This document shows, one piece after another, positions 33,270 through 40,830 of a stretch of DNA of 64,000 bases (position 1 is its first letter; each line of letters starts with the position of its first letter). The stretch is from Chitinophaga japonensis (GTDB lineage: Bacteria > Bacteroidota > Bacteroidia > Chitinophagales > Chitinophagaceae): positions 82,109 to 146,108 of the forward strand of contig NZ_VLLG01000003.1 of assembly GCF_007830125.1 (NCBI RefSeq), written 5' to 3'. A model generated the notes under the pieces. The model did no database searches and was not told where the DNA came from. It saw only the letters and a list, made by a program, of their open reading frames with translations. The position numbers were made by a program, and so were the translations under genes.

Positions 33270-34109
33270 ATGAGAGTGATGATGGTATTCGTGTTGGGTG
33301 TGATGCAACTATTTTTTAATCATGATGTGGCAGCGCAGGGAGCACTTAAAATGGGCGGTTCATTGGCTCCTTTGGGATTGAGCATTGCCGCAGACAAAAC
33401 GACCAATCTCATTTTTCCGTACTCGATTAAGAGTGTGGATCGTGGGAGTAAAGAGATACTGGTGCAAAAAGCAGCCAATGTGGAGAACGTCTTACAGGTA
33501 AAGGGCGCCAAACGGGATTTTGACGACAGTAATCTAACAGTTATTACTGCTGATGGAAGTCTTTATTCTTTTCTGTTAACTTATGCGGATCATCCGGGCA
33601 TACTTAACCTGAAGTTGAATAGGGATGATTCCGCAGATCCGGTTGTAGAATTTAGTGAATATTCTGACAACGAACACCGAATAAATGGGATCGCAGATCG
33701 GATCGCAAAAAGGAAAGGGACCATAAAGGGAAAACGTCAGCGAAAGTACGATATAGCACTTGATCTAAACGGCGTGTACATTGACCATGATCTACTATAC
33801 TTCCAAGTGCAACTGGAGAATGACTCCTATATCAATTATGATATCGAGCAACTACGGTTCTTTGTCAGAGATAGGAAGCAGTCCAAACGTACGGCGTCCC
33901 AGGAGTTGGAAATGCGGCCGTTGCTCGTAGTGGGAGATATTGAGAAGGTCAGGGCAAGATCCGAACAGCAGGTCGTCTTTGCATTTCCAAAATTTACTAT
34001 TCCGGACAAAAAGAAATTGGTCTTGCAGTTACTGGAAAAGCACGGCGGTCGGCACCTTGAAGTTTCTATAAAATACCGGACAATTGCCAAGGCACTTAGG
34101 CCGGATTGA
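33270..34109 (+). CDS. traN: Conjugative transfer protein TraN (DUF4138, VirB9-like)
   Basis: The product is 279 residues. A signal peptide (MMVFVLGVMQLFFNHDVAAQ) precedes a beta-rich domain with KTTNLIFPYSIKSVDRGSKE and DLNGVYIDHDLLYFQVQLEN, both typical of TraN. It is predicted to sit at the outer-membrane side of the channel. It is the last recognisable core Tra gene here; traO, traP and traQ equivalents are not found in the window. Confidence 0.92.
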   Translation: MRVMMVFVLGVMQLFFNHDVAAQGALKMGGSLAPLGLSIAADKTTNLIFPYSIKSVDRGSKEILVQKAANVENVLQVKGAKRDFDDSNLTVITADGSLYSFLLTYADHPGILNLKLNRDDSADPVVEFSEYSDNEHRINGIADRIAKRKGTIKGKRQRKYDIALDLNGVYIDHDLLYFQVQLENDSYINYDIEQLRFFVRDRKQSKRTASQELEMRPLLVVGDIEKVRARSEQQVVFAFPKFTIPDKKKLVLQLLEKHGGRHLEVSIKYRTIAKALRPD

Positions 34110-34235
34110 GCCATGAACATGTGTGGATTGAATTAAGTGCATTTTCAGCGATGACCGGTCTGTTGCACAATTAGTGAATTCAAAGCCGCCTTTTTATAAT
34201 ATACTAACGTTGGAAAATTTAAAACATAGAGGGAA

Positions 34236-34976
34236 ATGAACATGAAGAATGAACGGTTTATAACCAATCAGATGAGCGACATTGGTTATTCTGCGAAGGA
34301 AATAGATGAAGTGCGGGAAGCGATGGCGCATGGTCAACCCGGTATTTCCAAAACCTTTAGTAAGGATACCGAGGAAGGGAGATTAGTAACCCGCCCTGTT
34401 TTGACTAAGGGGAGTGAGGGTGATTTCTATTTTTTTAACAAGTACCGTGCTACTTTATTGCAGCCAGGGGTACAGGATGTAAAAGAGGTGATGGTTTATG
34501 TAAACAAAAGCCATAATTACACATTGGACGAAGTTTCAAAAATGTTGAAAGGGGGAGCGCTGGAGAAGGAACTGTTGGATAGGAACCAGAAGCCTTACGT
34601 TGGCTGGTCTGCTGTAGATTCTAAAGAGGTGGACAAAGATGGCTTTAGCCTGATTAAGAGCCGTCATCCTAACTATGGCTTTGTACTTTCCGAAGCTGCA
34701 GAACAATTTGCTATTAAAGATTTTAAAGATGACACAAGGCGTTTGGAGGTATTTGACAGATTGAAGAAGGGCGAGCTCGTCCGGGTGACCGGTGCGGACG
34801 ATAAAACATACTTTATCGCTCCCAATCCGAAGTTTAAGACGTTGGATATCTATGATGATCAGGCACGTAAGTTAAGTATGGAGCAACGGATGGAATTGCG
34901 TGTTGATGGAATGAAAGAAGGTGAGAAACATTCCAATGCAGCCCGTCAGGAGGCAAAAAAGGGAATGGGTGTTTGA
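34236..34976 (+). CDS. DUF3945-like ICE protein
   Basis: The product is 246 residues, soluble. Segments KGSEGDFYFFNKYRATL and LDEVSKMLKGGALEKELLD recall DUF3945/DUF4099-type ICE proteins. The C-terminal module (DRLKKGELVRVTGAD, then APNPKFKTLDIYDDQARKLS) is repeated in the next gene. Such proteins are typical of conjugative elements of this phylum but have no established role. A 126-nt gap separates it from traN. Confidence 0.62.
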   Translation: MNMKNERFITNQMSDIGYSAKEIDEVREAMAHGQPGISKTFSKDTEEGRLVTRPVLTKGSEGDFYFFNKYRATLLQPGVQDVKEVMVYVNKSHNYTLDEVSKMLKGGALEKELLDRNQKPYVGWSAVDSKEVDKDGFSLIKSRHPNYGFVLSEAAEQFAIKDFKDDTRRLEVFDRLKKGELVRVTGADDKTYFIAPNPKFKTLDIYDDQARKLSMEQRMELRVDGMKEGEKHSNAARQEAKKGMGV

Positions 34977-35051
34977 GCCAGTTTTTTATCTGCACATTGG
35001 AATTTGCCCTGCCATTGGATGGTGGGGTAAATTTTTCTCCCGTAGAAGCGA

Positions 35052-36083
35052 ATGGATTTAGATATGAAAATCAATCGGGTATTGGATGATTACCGGCGCT
35101 GGCAAGATGGTGAGCGAATGATAGCTAAAGAGTTGCCACAAGCAGTTAGTAGGGAAGGATTCCTTAAAGCAAAGCTGAGCCACTTGGAGAAGATCAGAAG
35201 GAAGTACACCGGAACGGAAAATATTGAGGAGAGAATCGCGCTGATAGCGATCAAGGAAGATGTAAAAAGGCTGGAAGAGCGCCTTTACCCGAACAGGGGG
35301 AGATCCTTCCTACTGCGTTTGTTTCGCCCCCTTCTACTGAAGAAGGAATTGAAGAGGGAAGCTTTAGGAGAAAAACAAGCGCAGGAACAATTGCGGGATG
35401 AGGTTGCGCGCATCGGCTTTGGACAAGCTAAAGAAAAAATTGACAGATTGATTGCTAAAGGTGTTCCTGCTTTTAAAGTCCCAGTATCATACTATACGGC
35501 AGCAGATAGAAAGATGGACTTTCTGCTTCACTTTAAGACGGATGGCGATGGGAAGTATGAGATGACGGGATATGATGCCGCCCTGACGATGGAGGGAAGC
35601 GAAACTGTTGTTAGAGGGCAAAGTTTCACCAGAGATGCACCATTTACAGCTTTGCATGTTCAACATCTTCTTGAGGGACGCGCAGTGCAGCTAAACGACC
35701 AGGCCTGGCGCCAGCTTGATTTTAATGATCGGGATGCCAGTGGAGACTTCGTAATGAAGGTTTTTCCACCTGATTATGGTTTTGATCTTGAAAAAGAAAT
35801 AAACAAGCTTGCTGCCGGTATCGATAAGGAAGAGTTGGAGCAGAAGCTTAAGGACGGAGAAGCAGCGATGATTGAGTTGGAAATTAGCGGTAAGAAGGAA
35901 TGCTTTGAGGTTACTGCTGATCCACAATACGGTCGGTTGCTGATTCAAGGTACTTCCGGGAAAAGGGTTGGTTTGAATGAGCTACTTAATCCCAAAAAAG
36001 AACAGGAGGTGAATCTATCGGTAGCCAATTCCCAGAACCTGGCCCATATGAATGTAAGGAAACATGGTTTGACGATAGTTTAG
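35052..36083 (+). CDS. ICE protein sharing a C-terminal module with the previous gene
   Basis: The product is 343 residues. An N-terminal charged coiled-coil (about 1-130) is followed by a beta-rich middle (LLHFKTDGDGKYEMTGYDAAL). The C-terminal module (QKLKDGEAAMIELEISG, then VTADPQYGRLLIQGTSGKRV) aligns in order with the end of the 34236 protein. It has no signal peptide. The family is not named with confidence, but a DUF3945-like relation is likely. Confidence 0.6.
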   Translation: MDLDMKINRVLDDYRRWQDGERMIAKELPQAVSREGFLKAKLSHLEKIRRKYTGTENIEERIALIAIKEDVKRLEERLYPNRGRSFLLRLFRPLLLKKELKREALGEKQAQEQLRDEVARIGFGQAKEKIDRLIAKGVPAFKVPVSYYTAADRKMDFLLHFKTDGDGKYEMTGYDAALTMEGSETVVRGQSFTRDAPFTALHVQHLLEGRAVQLNDQAWRQLDFNDRDASGDFVMKVFPPDYGFDLEKEINKLAAGIDKEELEQKLKDGEAAMIELEISGKKECFEVTADPQYGRLLIQGTSGKRVGLNELLNPKKEQEVNLSVANSQNLAHMNVRKHGLTIV

Positions 36084-36092
36084 AAGTAGGGT

Positions 36093-36374
36093 ATGGATAC
36101 AAATGAGAAATTGGCCACATTTTTCAGGGCCATTGAAAATGATCCCCGGATCAGCATTACACATATCGGTGTTTTCTCGGCCATCTTACAGTATTGGCAG
36201 AGCCATGAAGGTAGGAATCCGGTCGAGGCATATAGCTACGATATTATGCCGCTAGCGAAAATTTCTTCCTCTAAGACATATCATAGGTGTATTCGTGACC
36301 TAAATGCTTACGGATATGTGCGCTACGAGGCTTCCTTTAAACGGAACCAGGCGAGTAAAATATATTTAAACTGA
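36093..36374 (+). CDS. Small helix-turn-helix protein of the ICE
   Basis: The product is 93 residues. The sequence SITHIGVFSAILQYWQSHEG, then SYDIMPLAKISSSKTYHRCI, then DLNAYGYVRYEASF follows the winged-helix layout seen in short DNA-binding proteins of Bacteroidetes elements, where residues SSSKTYHRCI form the recognition helix. It could control transfer or accessory gene expression. The start is 9 nt after the preceding stop, so it belongs to the same operon. Confidence 0.68.
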   Translation: MDTNEKLATFFRAIENDPRISITHIGVFSAILQYWQSHEGRNPVEAYSYDIMPLAKISSSKTYHRCIRDLNAYGYVRYEASFKRNQASKIYLN

Positions 36375-36800
36375 ATGGTAATCGCGACAGAAAAAGAGGA
36401 GTACATGGAGATTGACAAGATTATATATTCAGTAATTGAAGGGGATTGTTTGAATGTACTATCGGAGTTTCCGGATAATTGTATGGACATGGTGTCATGT
36501 GATTTGCCATATGGTATAACGAATAATCTTAGGACGGTAAAATTGATTTATCTAAACTGTGGATAGAATATAAGCGTCTGCTTAAACCCAAAGGTGTAGT
36601 CGCATAAAGGGGGCAGGACGATTTGCCGGGCAGCTTATTGAGAGTAATCCATCTGGTTTAAGTATAAAATAGTTTGGATAAAGAGCGTTGCCACTAATTT
36701 TTTAAATTCCAATAAGCAACCCTTAAGAGGGTATGAGGATATCTGTATTTTCTACTCTTCACAACCGGTATATAATCTCCAAAGAATAAAGGGCCGGTCC
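36375..36800 (+). pseudogene. Broken site-specific DNA methyltransferase
   Basis: The first frame has a methyltransferase start (MEIDKIIYSVIEGDCLNVLS, with DMVSCDLPYGITN as the DPPY-type catalytic motif). After about 36535 the homology shifts to another frame (IDLSKLWIEYKRLLKPKGVV, then a stop). A third frame continues with YKIVWIKSVATNFLNSNKQP and LRGYEDICIFYSSQPVYNLQ. At least two frameshifts and internal stops show decay. The original function was probably protection from host restriction. Confidence 0.78.
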
Positions 36801-37123
36801 TAACTCTATAAGTTATCCCATATCCCAAAAGCAATACTGTAGGCGGCAACGGATACATCTTTCAAAGATAGAATGATTGGGAGTGAAATTTGCTCTTGCA
36901 TCAAAGTTGCAAAATGTGGATGCATGCCTACAAAGCCCGATCCGAGGAGCGAGTAAAGAGGGAAATTGCCAAGTTGTCAAATGAGCACCGCGCTCTTTCT
37001 AAATGTGCGGAGTTACCATCAACATGGTTATTATTTATTCTGAAATATTTGTTATTTTTAGCTGCTTGTAGTATCCAGTATTTTAATTCAAGAACTTGTT
37101 TTGTCCATCAAAACTTATATACT
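36801..37123. other. Non-coding AT-rich interval upstream of the graspetide locus
   Basis: No reliable gene. A frame open from 36890 into the precursor has no family resemblance before MKPFIFQF and is treated as leader DNA. The region is AT-rich and presumably carries the promoter of the RiPP genes; no clear TAnnTTTG match was found. Confidence 0.45.
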
Positions 37124-37462
37124 ATGAAACCTTTTATATTTCAATTTAAAGAACGACCGAATGGCGAACCTTTAGACTTCTCATCAATTGTTTATGACAA
37201 AGAATTAAATCTAAATATTGACAAATTGACGGGAATACCTGTTGTGCTGTCTAGAATGATGGCAACAGAGACTGGAACAAAAACACACGGTGAAAATTCC
37301 GATTCTGACAGGGATTTTACGGCAAGCATGGCGACAATGACGGGGACCTTTACAAAGACAGAAGCGTCTGATTCTGACAAAGACAAATCTCTTAGTCAGT
37401 ACGTGGCGATAACGGAGACTGCAACAAGGACTTATAACGAAGAAAGCGATTCAGATCGATAA
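37124..37462 (+). CDS. Graspetide (omega-ester RiPP) precursor with three core repeats
   Basis: The product is 112 residues. The N-terminal leader begins MKPFIFQFKE, similar in layout to the PFF-type recognition motif of microviridin leaders. From residue 48 the chain contains three copies of T-x-T-(G/A)-T-x-T-x-x-E-x-S-D-S-D-(R/K)-D, at 48-64, 71-87 and 97-112. Each has a cluster of Thr donors and Glu/Asp acceptors, as needed for side-chain ester crosslinks. An ATP-grasp ligase gene follows after 2 nt. The product is unknown, and the motif differs from the TxKxPSD motif of microviridins. Confidence 0.82.
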   Translation: MKPFIFQFKERPNGEPLDFSSIVYDKELNLNIDKLTGIPVVLSRMMATETGTKTHGENSDSDRDFTASMATMTGTFTKTEASDSDKDKSLSQYVAITETATRTYNEESDSDR

Positions 37463-37464
37463 AG

Positions 37465-38385
37465 ATGTTGTTAATAATAACCCATAAAAGCGATTTCACT
37501 GCCGATTATCTTATTAATAAGCTCAATGCGTCGGGCAAATTATACAAGAGATTTAATTGTGAAGATCTGCTTACCTTTGATTGGAAGTTTCAAATCGGTG
37601 ATCATTTTAAATATTCGGTCTTAGGGAAAGACGTTTACAGGTCAATTTGGTTTCGTCGTACACAAAGGCCTCGGCTTACCATTGAAAATCATGCTGAGCT
37701 CCAATACCTGGAAGGCGAAATTGATGCGTTGATTGAGAATTTATTTGCAACGGTTGATGCCTTCTGGCTGAATGATCCTTTCAGAGTTTTTAAAGCGGAG
37801 AATAAGCTTTATCAATTAAAAACCGCTAGAGCATTAGGGTTCGAGGTGCCGTTTACATTGGTTACGAATCATAAGGATGATGTTCGGGCGTTTTATGAAA
37901 AGCACAAAGAAATAATCGTAAAGCCTATTTCCAGAACTAGAATTACGGGCGGCTCGGAACCATCGTTCATATATACAAGTAAAGTAACAGAAGATCACGT
38001 TAGCCGACTTGATGAAACCGATTTAACGCCCTGCATTTTTCAACAAAATATAAAAAAAGAATATGAACTCCGCGTTACAGTAGTCGGCGACAAAGTTTTT
38101 GCTGCAAAGATTGATTCTCAGTCCGATGCGGAAACAATTACCGATTGGCGAAGAAAGCAACTGACTTTCAGTCCATCTTCGTTACCCGAGCCCATAAAGA
38201 ACCTTTGCATATTGTTGTTGAAAAGTCTGGGTTTAAGCTTTGGCGCCATAGATTTAATAAAAACGGTTGATGGACGATATTTCTTTTTAGAAGTTAATCC
38301 TAATGGACAATGGGCATGGTTGGAAGAGGAAACTGGCTTACCAATTTCGGACAGTATAATCGAGGAGTTATATAAGCAAAGATGA
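37465..38385 (+). CDS. ATP-grasp peptide maturase (MvdC/MvdD family)
   Basis: The product is 306 residues. The N-terminal pre-ATP-grasp domain includes SIWFRRTQRPR and the family signature FWLNDP (about 100-105). ATP-grasp residues include Lys153 (IVKPISR), Glu201 and Arg203 (EYELRVTVV), Asp263 (AIDLI) and Glu276, Asn278 and Asn280 in FLEVNPNGQWAWLE. This closing motif is typical of microviridin-type ligases. These enzymes use ATP to join Thr/Ser hydroxyls to Asp/Glu carboxylates in the precursor. It overlaps the next gene by 4 nt. Confidence 0.9.
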   Translation: MLLIITHKSDFTADYLINKLNASGKLYKRFNCEDLLTFDWKFQIGDHFKYSVLGKDVYRSIWFRRTQRPRLTIENHAELQYLEGEIDALIENLFATVDAFWLNDPFRVFKAENKLYQLKTARALGFEVPFTLVTNHKDDVRAFYEKHKEIIVKPISRTRITGGSEPSFIYTSKVTEDHVSRLDETDLTPCIFQQNIKKEYELRVTVVGDKVFAAKIDSQSDAETITDWRRKQLTFSPSSLPEPIKNLCILLLKSLGLSFGAIDLIKTVDGRYFFLEVNPNGQWAWLEEETGLPISDSIIEELYKQR

Positions 38386-39164
38386 ATTTCAAAGAAACTT
38401 TTGAAAACCTAGGGCTTTATTCAAATGGCCCAACAGATCAGGAATCAAATACCGGTGCAGAGGCCTATCAATTGTCTGAAGGCCTAGAGAAAATCATTGC
38501 CCATAGGAATTTTCTGCATCGATTAGATGACCAGGAAAACAGACGAATGGAAATTATAGAAGGCAAGACCAACCTGATCGTTTCCCAAACGGCGATTGTA
38601 TTCTCTTTACTTGGATTACTGATACCCTTTCTGGTTGATAAGATTGAATCAGTTCCAATAATATTCAAGGTCGTTTTACTAATTACCGTATTGCTCGCAT
38701 TTTTTTCCTATATGCTATCTTTACGAAACGCAATAAAAAACTTTAAAATAACAGAGTTCAAATACCGGTCTCCCGGAGTTAATAATGTAATCTCTTTCAA
38801 GGATAAGCCGGAGGAGCTTTTTGTGGCGGAAGAAGTACGCGACTTGTTGAACTCAGTTGATATTAATAAGGCGATAAATAACCACAAGGGTACTAATCTG
38901 CTGCATGCATATAATGCATTCAAGCTAGGGAATTTCTTCATGGGTATATCTGTAACCATTTTAATGATATCATTGCTGTTTTTGAAACAGGAGGACAAAT
39001 CTATACAAATAAGGAGCCCATTAGAAATAAAAGGACTTGAGGAGCTCAATAAAACTATTAAGAGTATTAGATTGCAACCTGACACAATTATAATGAAGAA
39101 AGAAAATAACTTGAAACAGGAGAATGTTATCCGGTCAGTTCAACCTAATCAGGGTGATAGGTAA
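38382..39164 (+). CDS. Three-helix membrane protein coupled to the ATP-grasp gene
   Basis: The product is 260 residues. The N-terminal 60 residues are cytoplasmic. Two adjacent helices (IVSQTAIVFSLLGLLIPFLV and IIFKVVLLITVLLAFFSYML) follow, then a soluble stretch and a third helix (LGNFFMGISVTILMISLLFL). The C-terminal tail is charged. The arrangement resembles small effector-type membrane proteins of bacterial conflict systems (for example PycTM- or SLATT-like layouts), but no homology is confirmed. It is translationally coupled, so it may act in immunity, sensing or export of the peptide. Confidence 0.7.
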   Translation: MNFKETFENLGLYSNGPTDQESNTGAEAYQLSEGLEKIIAHRNFLHRLDDQENRRMEIIEGKTNLIVSQTAIVFSLLGLLIPFLVDKIESVPIIFKVVLLITVLLAFFSYMLSLRNAIKNFKITEFKYRSPGVNNVISFKDKPEELFVAEEVRDLLNSVDINKAINNHKGTNLLHAYNAFKLGNFFMGISVTILMISLLFLKQEDKSIQIRSPLEIKGLEELNKTIKSIRLQPDTIIMKKENNLKQENVIRSVQPNQGDR

Positions 39165-39870
39165 GAAATTTCTCAGTCTAATAAGGCGGTTATTTGACAC
39201 CTAATATGTAACGATGTCGATTTAAACTTTATAAATCAATTCCGGTACATCGGTATAAACAAACGTCTTCTCTGTGTGCCGGTGATTTGAATTCCTTCAC
39301 TACTGTATACGCTTCCATCTCTGAAGCGCTAATCTAATGAGTCGCTATATCAGTGATCCGCTCTTCAAAAAGGTTCCCATCATCCATTCCCAAGGAAGAT
39401 CATTAGGTAATATTGTCGGCATACGGTTCTTGCTGTTACAGATTTTGTTTCATTATCGTGTCTGCTTCCGTCGTTACCAATGCTACCGTATGCTTTGTTT
39501 CACTAGTATCTTTATCCGTTCAATTCCTCCAAATGGTTGCAAGAAAAAATATGCTTTATCTTTCAGACAATGTGATAAGGGGTATTTATTGGCAGATCCG
39601 AAAGGTCCTCCCGTAGGCTTGTTGAGCGAATAAATGGGTCGTCACTTACCGAATTCACTTGATAAAACTGTATTAAATTTCGGAATTAAACTTGGACAAA
39701 TGATATCCCTATAAAGGGCAGTCATATGGTGCGACCTGAGCAACTATTTAATTATCCCCTATTGCCTTATGCTATCGTTATCCTATGCCGCACTTCGAAA
39801 AATTATATGTATCTAATAATCAGAATGTTATATTTTATGTTTGTCAGATTTCTTAAAAAATGTGTAAAAA
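39165..39870. other. AT-rich stretch without a recognisable gene
   Basis: A 98-codon frame at 39337-39633 has no family resemblance and atypical composition. I see no RNA gene, repeat or terminator here. It separates the graspetide unit from the HigBA unit and may contain decayed cargo. Confidence 0.45.
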
Positions 39871-39885
39871 CTCTCATTTTGAGAG
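39871..39885. promoter_or_regulatory. Palindromic operator candidate of the higBA operon
   Basis: CTCTCA-TTT-TGAGAG is a perfect 6+6 palindrome located 10 nt before the -7 element. Antitoxins of this family usually repress their own promoter, so this is the likely HigA site. Confidence 0.5.
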
Positions 39886-39895
39886 GAAAATTACT

Positions 39896-39903
39896 TATAT
39901 TTG
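39896..39903 (+). promoter_or_regulatory. -7 promoter element of higBA
   Basis: TATATTTG matches TAnnTTTG exactly and lies 45 nt upstream of the higB ATG. The palindrome at 39871-39885 overlaps the expected -33 zone. Confidence 0.55.
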
Positions 39904-39948
39904 CAACATAGGACATAATCGTAATAATTTGGCAAGCAGCAACTTCAC

Positions 39949-40302
39949 ATGGTTCACGTTATCAAAAGAAAGTCTATAAGCGATTATGTCAAACAAAATG
40001 CGAATGCTGCCAACGGACTCTGGGCTTGGTTAGCTCTGGTAGAAGCTTCCACTTGGGAAAAACCCCAGGATATTGTGGAAACCTTTGGCGCAAAGGCTGT
40101 TGACATTCTTGGCACATGGGAGAAAAAGGTAACGGAAAGAGTTGTGATTGATGTAAAAGGAAACCATTTGCGTGTTATTCTTAAGTACCAATTCCATCCG
40201 AAACTCAAGCAATCAAGGATGTATATTAAGTGGATTGGAACCCACGCTGAATACGACAAGCTCTGTGAATTGAATAAGCAATATTCAGTGGAAATGTTTT
40301 AA
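39949..40302 (+). CDS. higB: HigB-family mRNA interferase toxin
   Basis: The product is 117 residues. The family signature is clear: SISDYVKQNANAANGLWAW, then KGNHLRVILKYQFHPKLKQS, and the C-terminal MYIKWIGTHAEYDKL, which forms the RelE-like active-site strand and helix. HigB toxins cleave ribosome-bound mRNA. The toxin-first order is typical of HigBA. It overlaps the antitoxin gene by one nucleotide. Confidence 0.93.
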   Translation: MVHVIKRKSISDYVKQNANAANGLWAWLALVEASTWEKPQDIVETFGAKAVDILGTWEKKVTERVVIDVKGNHLRVILKYQFHPKLKQSRMYIKWIGTHAEYDKLCELNKQYSVEMF

Positions 40303-40823
40303 TGAACGCTATGAATTTCAAATTGATAAAAACCGAAGAGGATTATAATGAGGCCATCCATATGATGGAGGCCCTTGGTGACCGTGAAGATTTTGAGGAT
40401 AATCCGGATTTAATCTCGCAATTCGAGCTCATCGCTAAATTGGTCCAATTGTATGAAGAGGAGCATGCTCCGGTGACCCAAGGTCATCCGATCGACATCA
40501 TCTTGATGAAAATGGAATACATGGACCTGAAACAAAAAGATTTAGTTCCTGTAATAGGGAGCAGTGGCGTTGTTTCTGAAGTACTCAATAAGAAACGTGC
40601 CATGTCAAAAAAAATGATCCGTGCCTTTTCTGAAATATTGAAGATCGATCAGGACATTCTCAACACACCATACGAATTGACGAAACCAACGCAGACCGTG
40701 GCAAACACTGCATTGCCCAGCAATAAGAAAGCACACAAGCTCTTTCAATTTGCTGATACTTCCCAAACCCTTGCGTTTAAGGAACGGGTCAGAAAAACCG
40801 GAATGCTCATGGCTATATGCTAA
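40302..40823 (+). CDS. higA: HigA-family antitoxin with C-terminal extension
   Basis: The product is 173 residues (start 40302 or 40311). The N-terminal domain (LIKTEEDYNEAIHMMEALGD) and the HTH region (MDLKQKDLVPVIGSSGVVSE, then VLNKKRAMSKKMIRAFSEIL) match HigA. The domain normally ends near LNTPYEL. Here about 45 extra residues follow (TKPTQTVANTALP onward), overlapping the ATPase reading frame from 40750. The extension could be real or a frame continuation. It neutralises HigB and probably represses the operon. Confidence 0.88.
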   Translation: MNAMNFKLIKTEEDYNEAIHMMEALGDREDFEDNPDLISQFELIAKLVQLYEEEHAPVTQGHPIDIILMKMEYMDLKQKDLVPVIGSSGVVSEVLNKKRAMSKKMIRAFSEILKIDQDILNTPYELTKPTQTVANTALPSNKKAHKLFQFADTSQTLAFKERVRKTGMLMAIC

Positions 40824-40830
40824 GCAAAAG

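Noticed and set aside
36890-37123. N-terminal extension of the graspetide precursor
   Set aside because: The longer frame has no leader-like features. The MKPFIFQF start matches the typical beginning of graspetide leaders.
37261-37462. CRISPR-like or DNA-level tandem repeat suspicion
   Set aside because: The repeats are only clear at protein level as graspetide cores. The nucleotide copies are diverged and unequally spaced.
39337-39633. 98-codon plus-strand frame in the AT-rich gap
   Set aside because: Composition is irregular, rich in Cys, Phe and Arg, with no start context and no recognised pattern.
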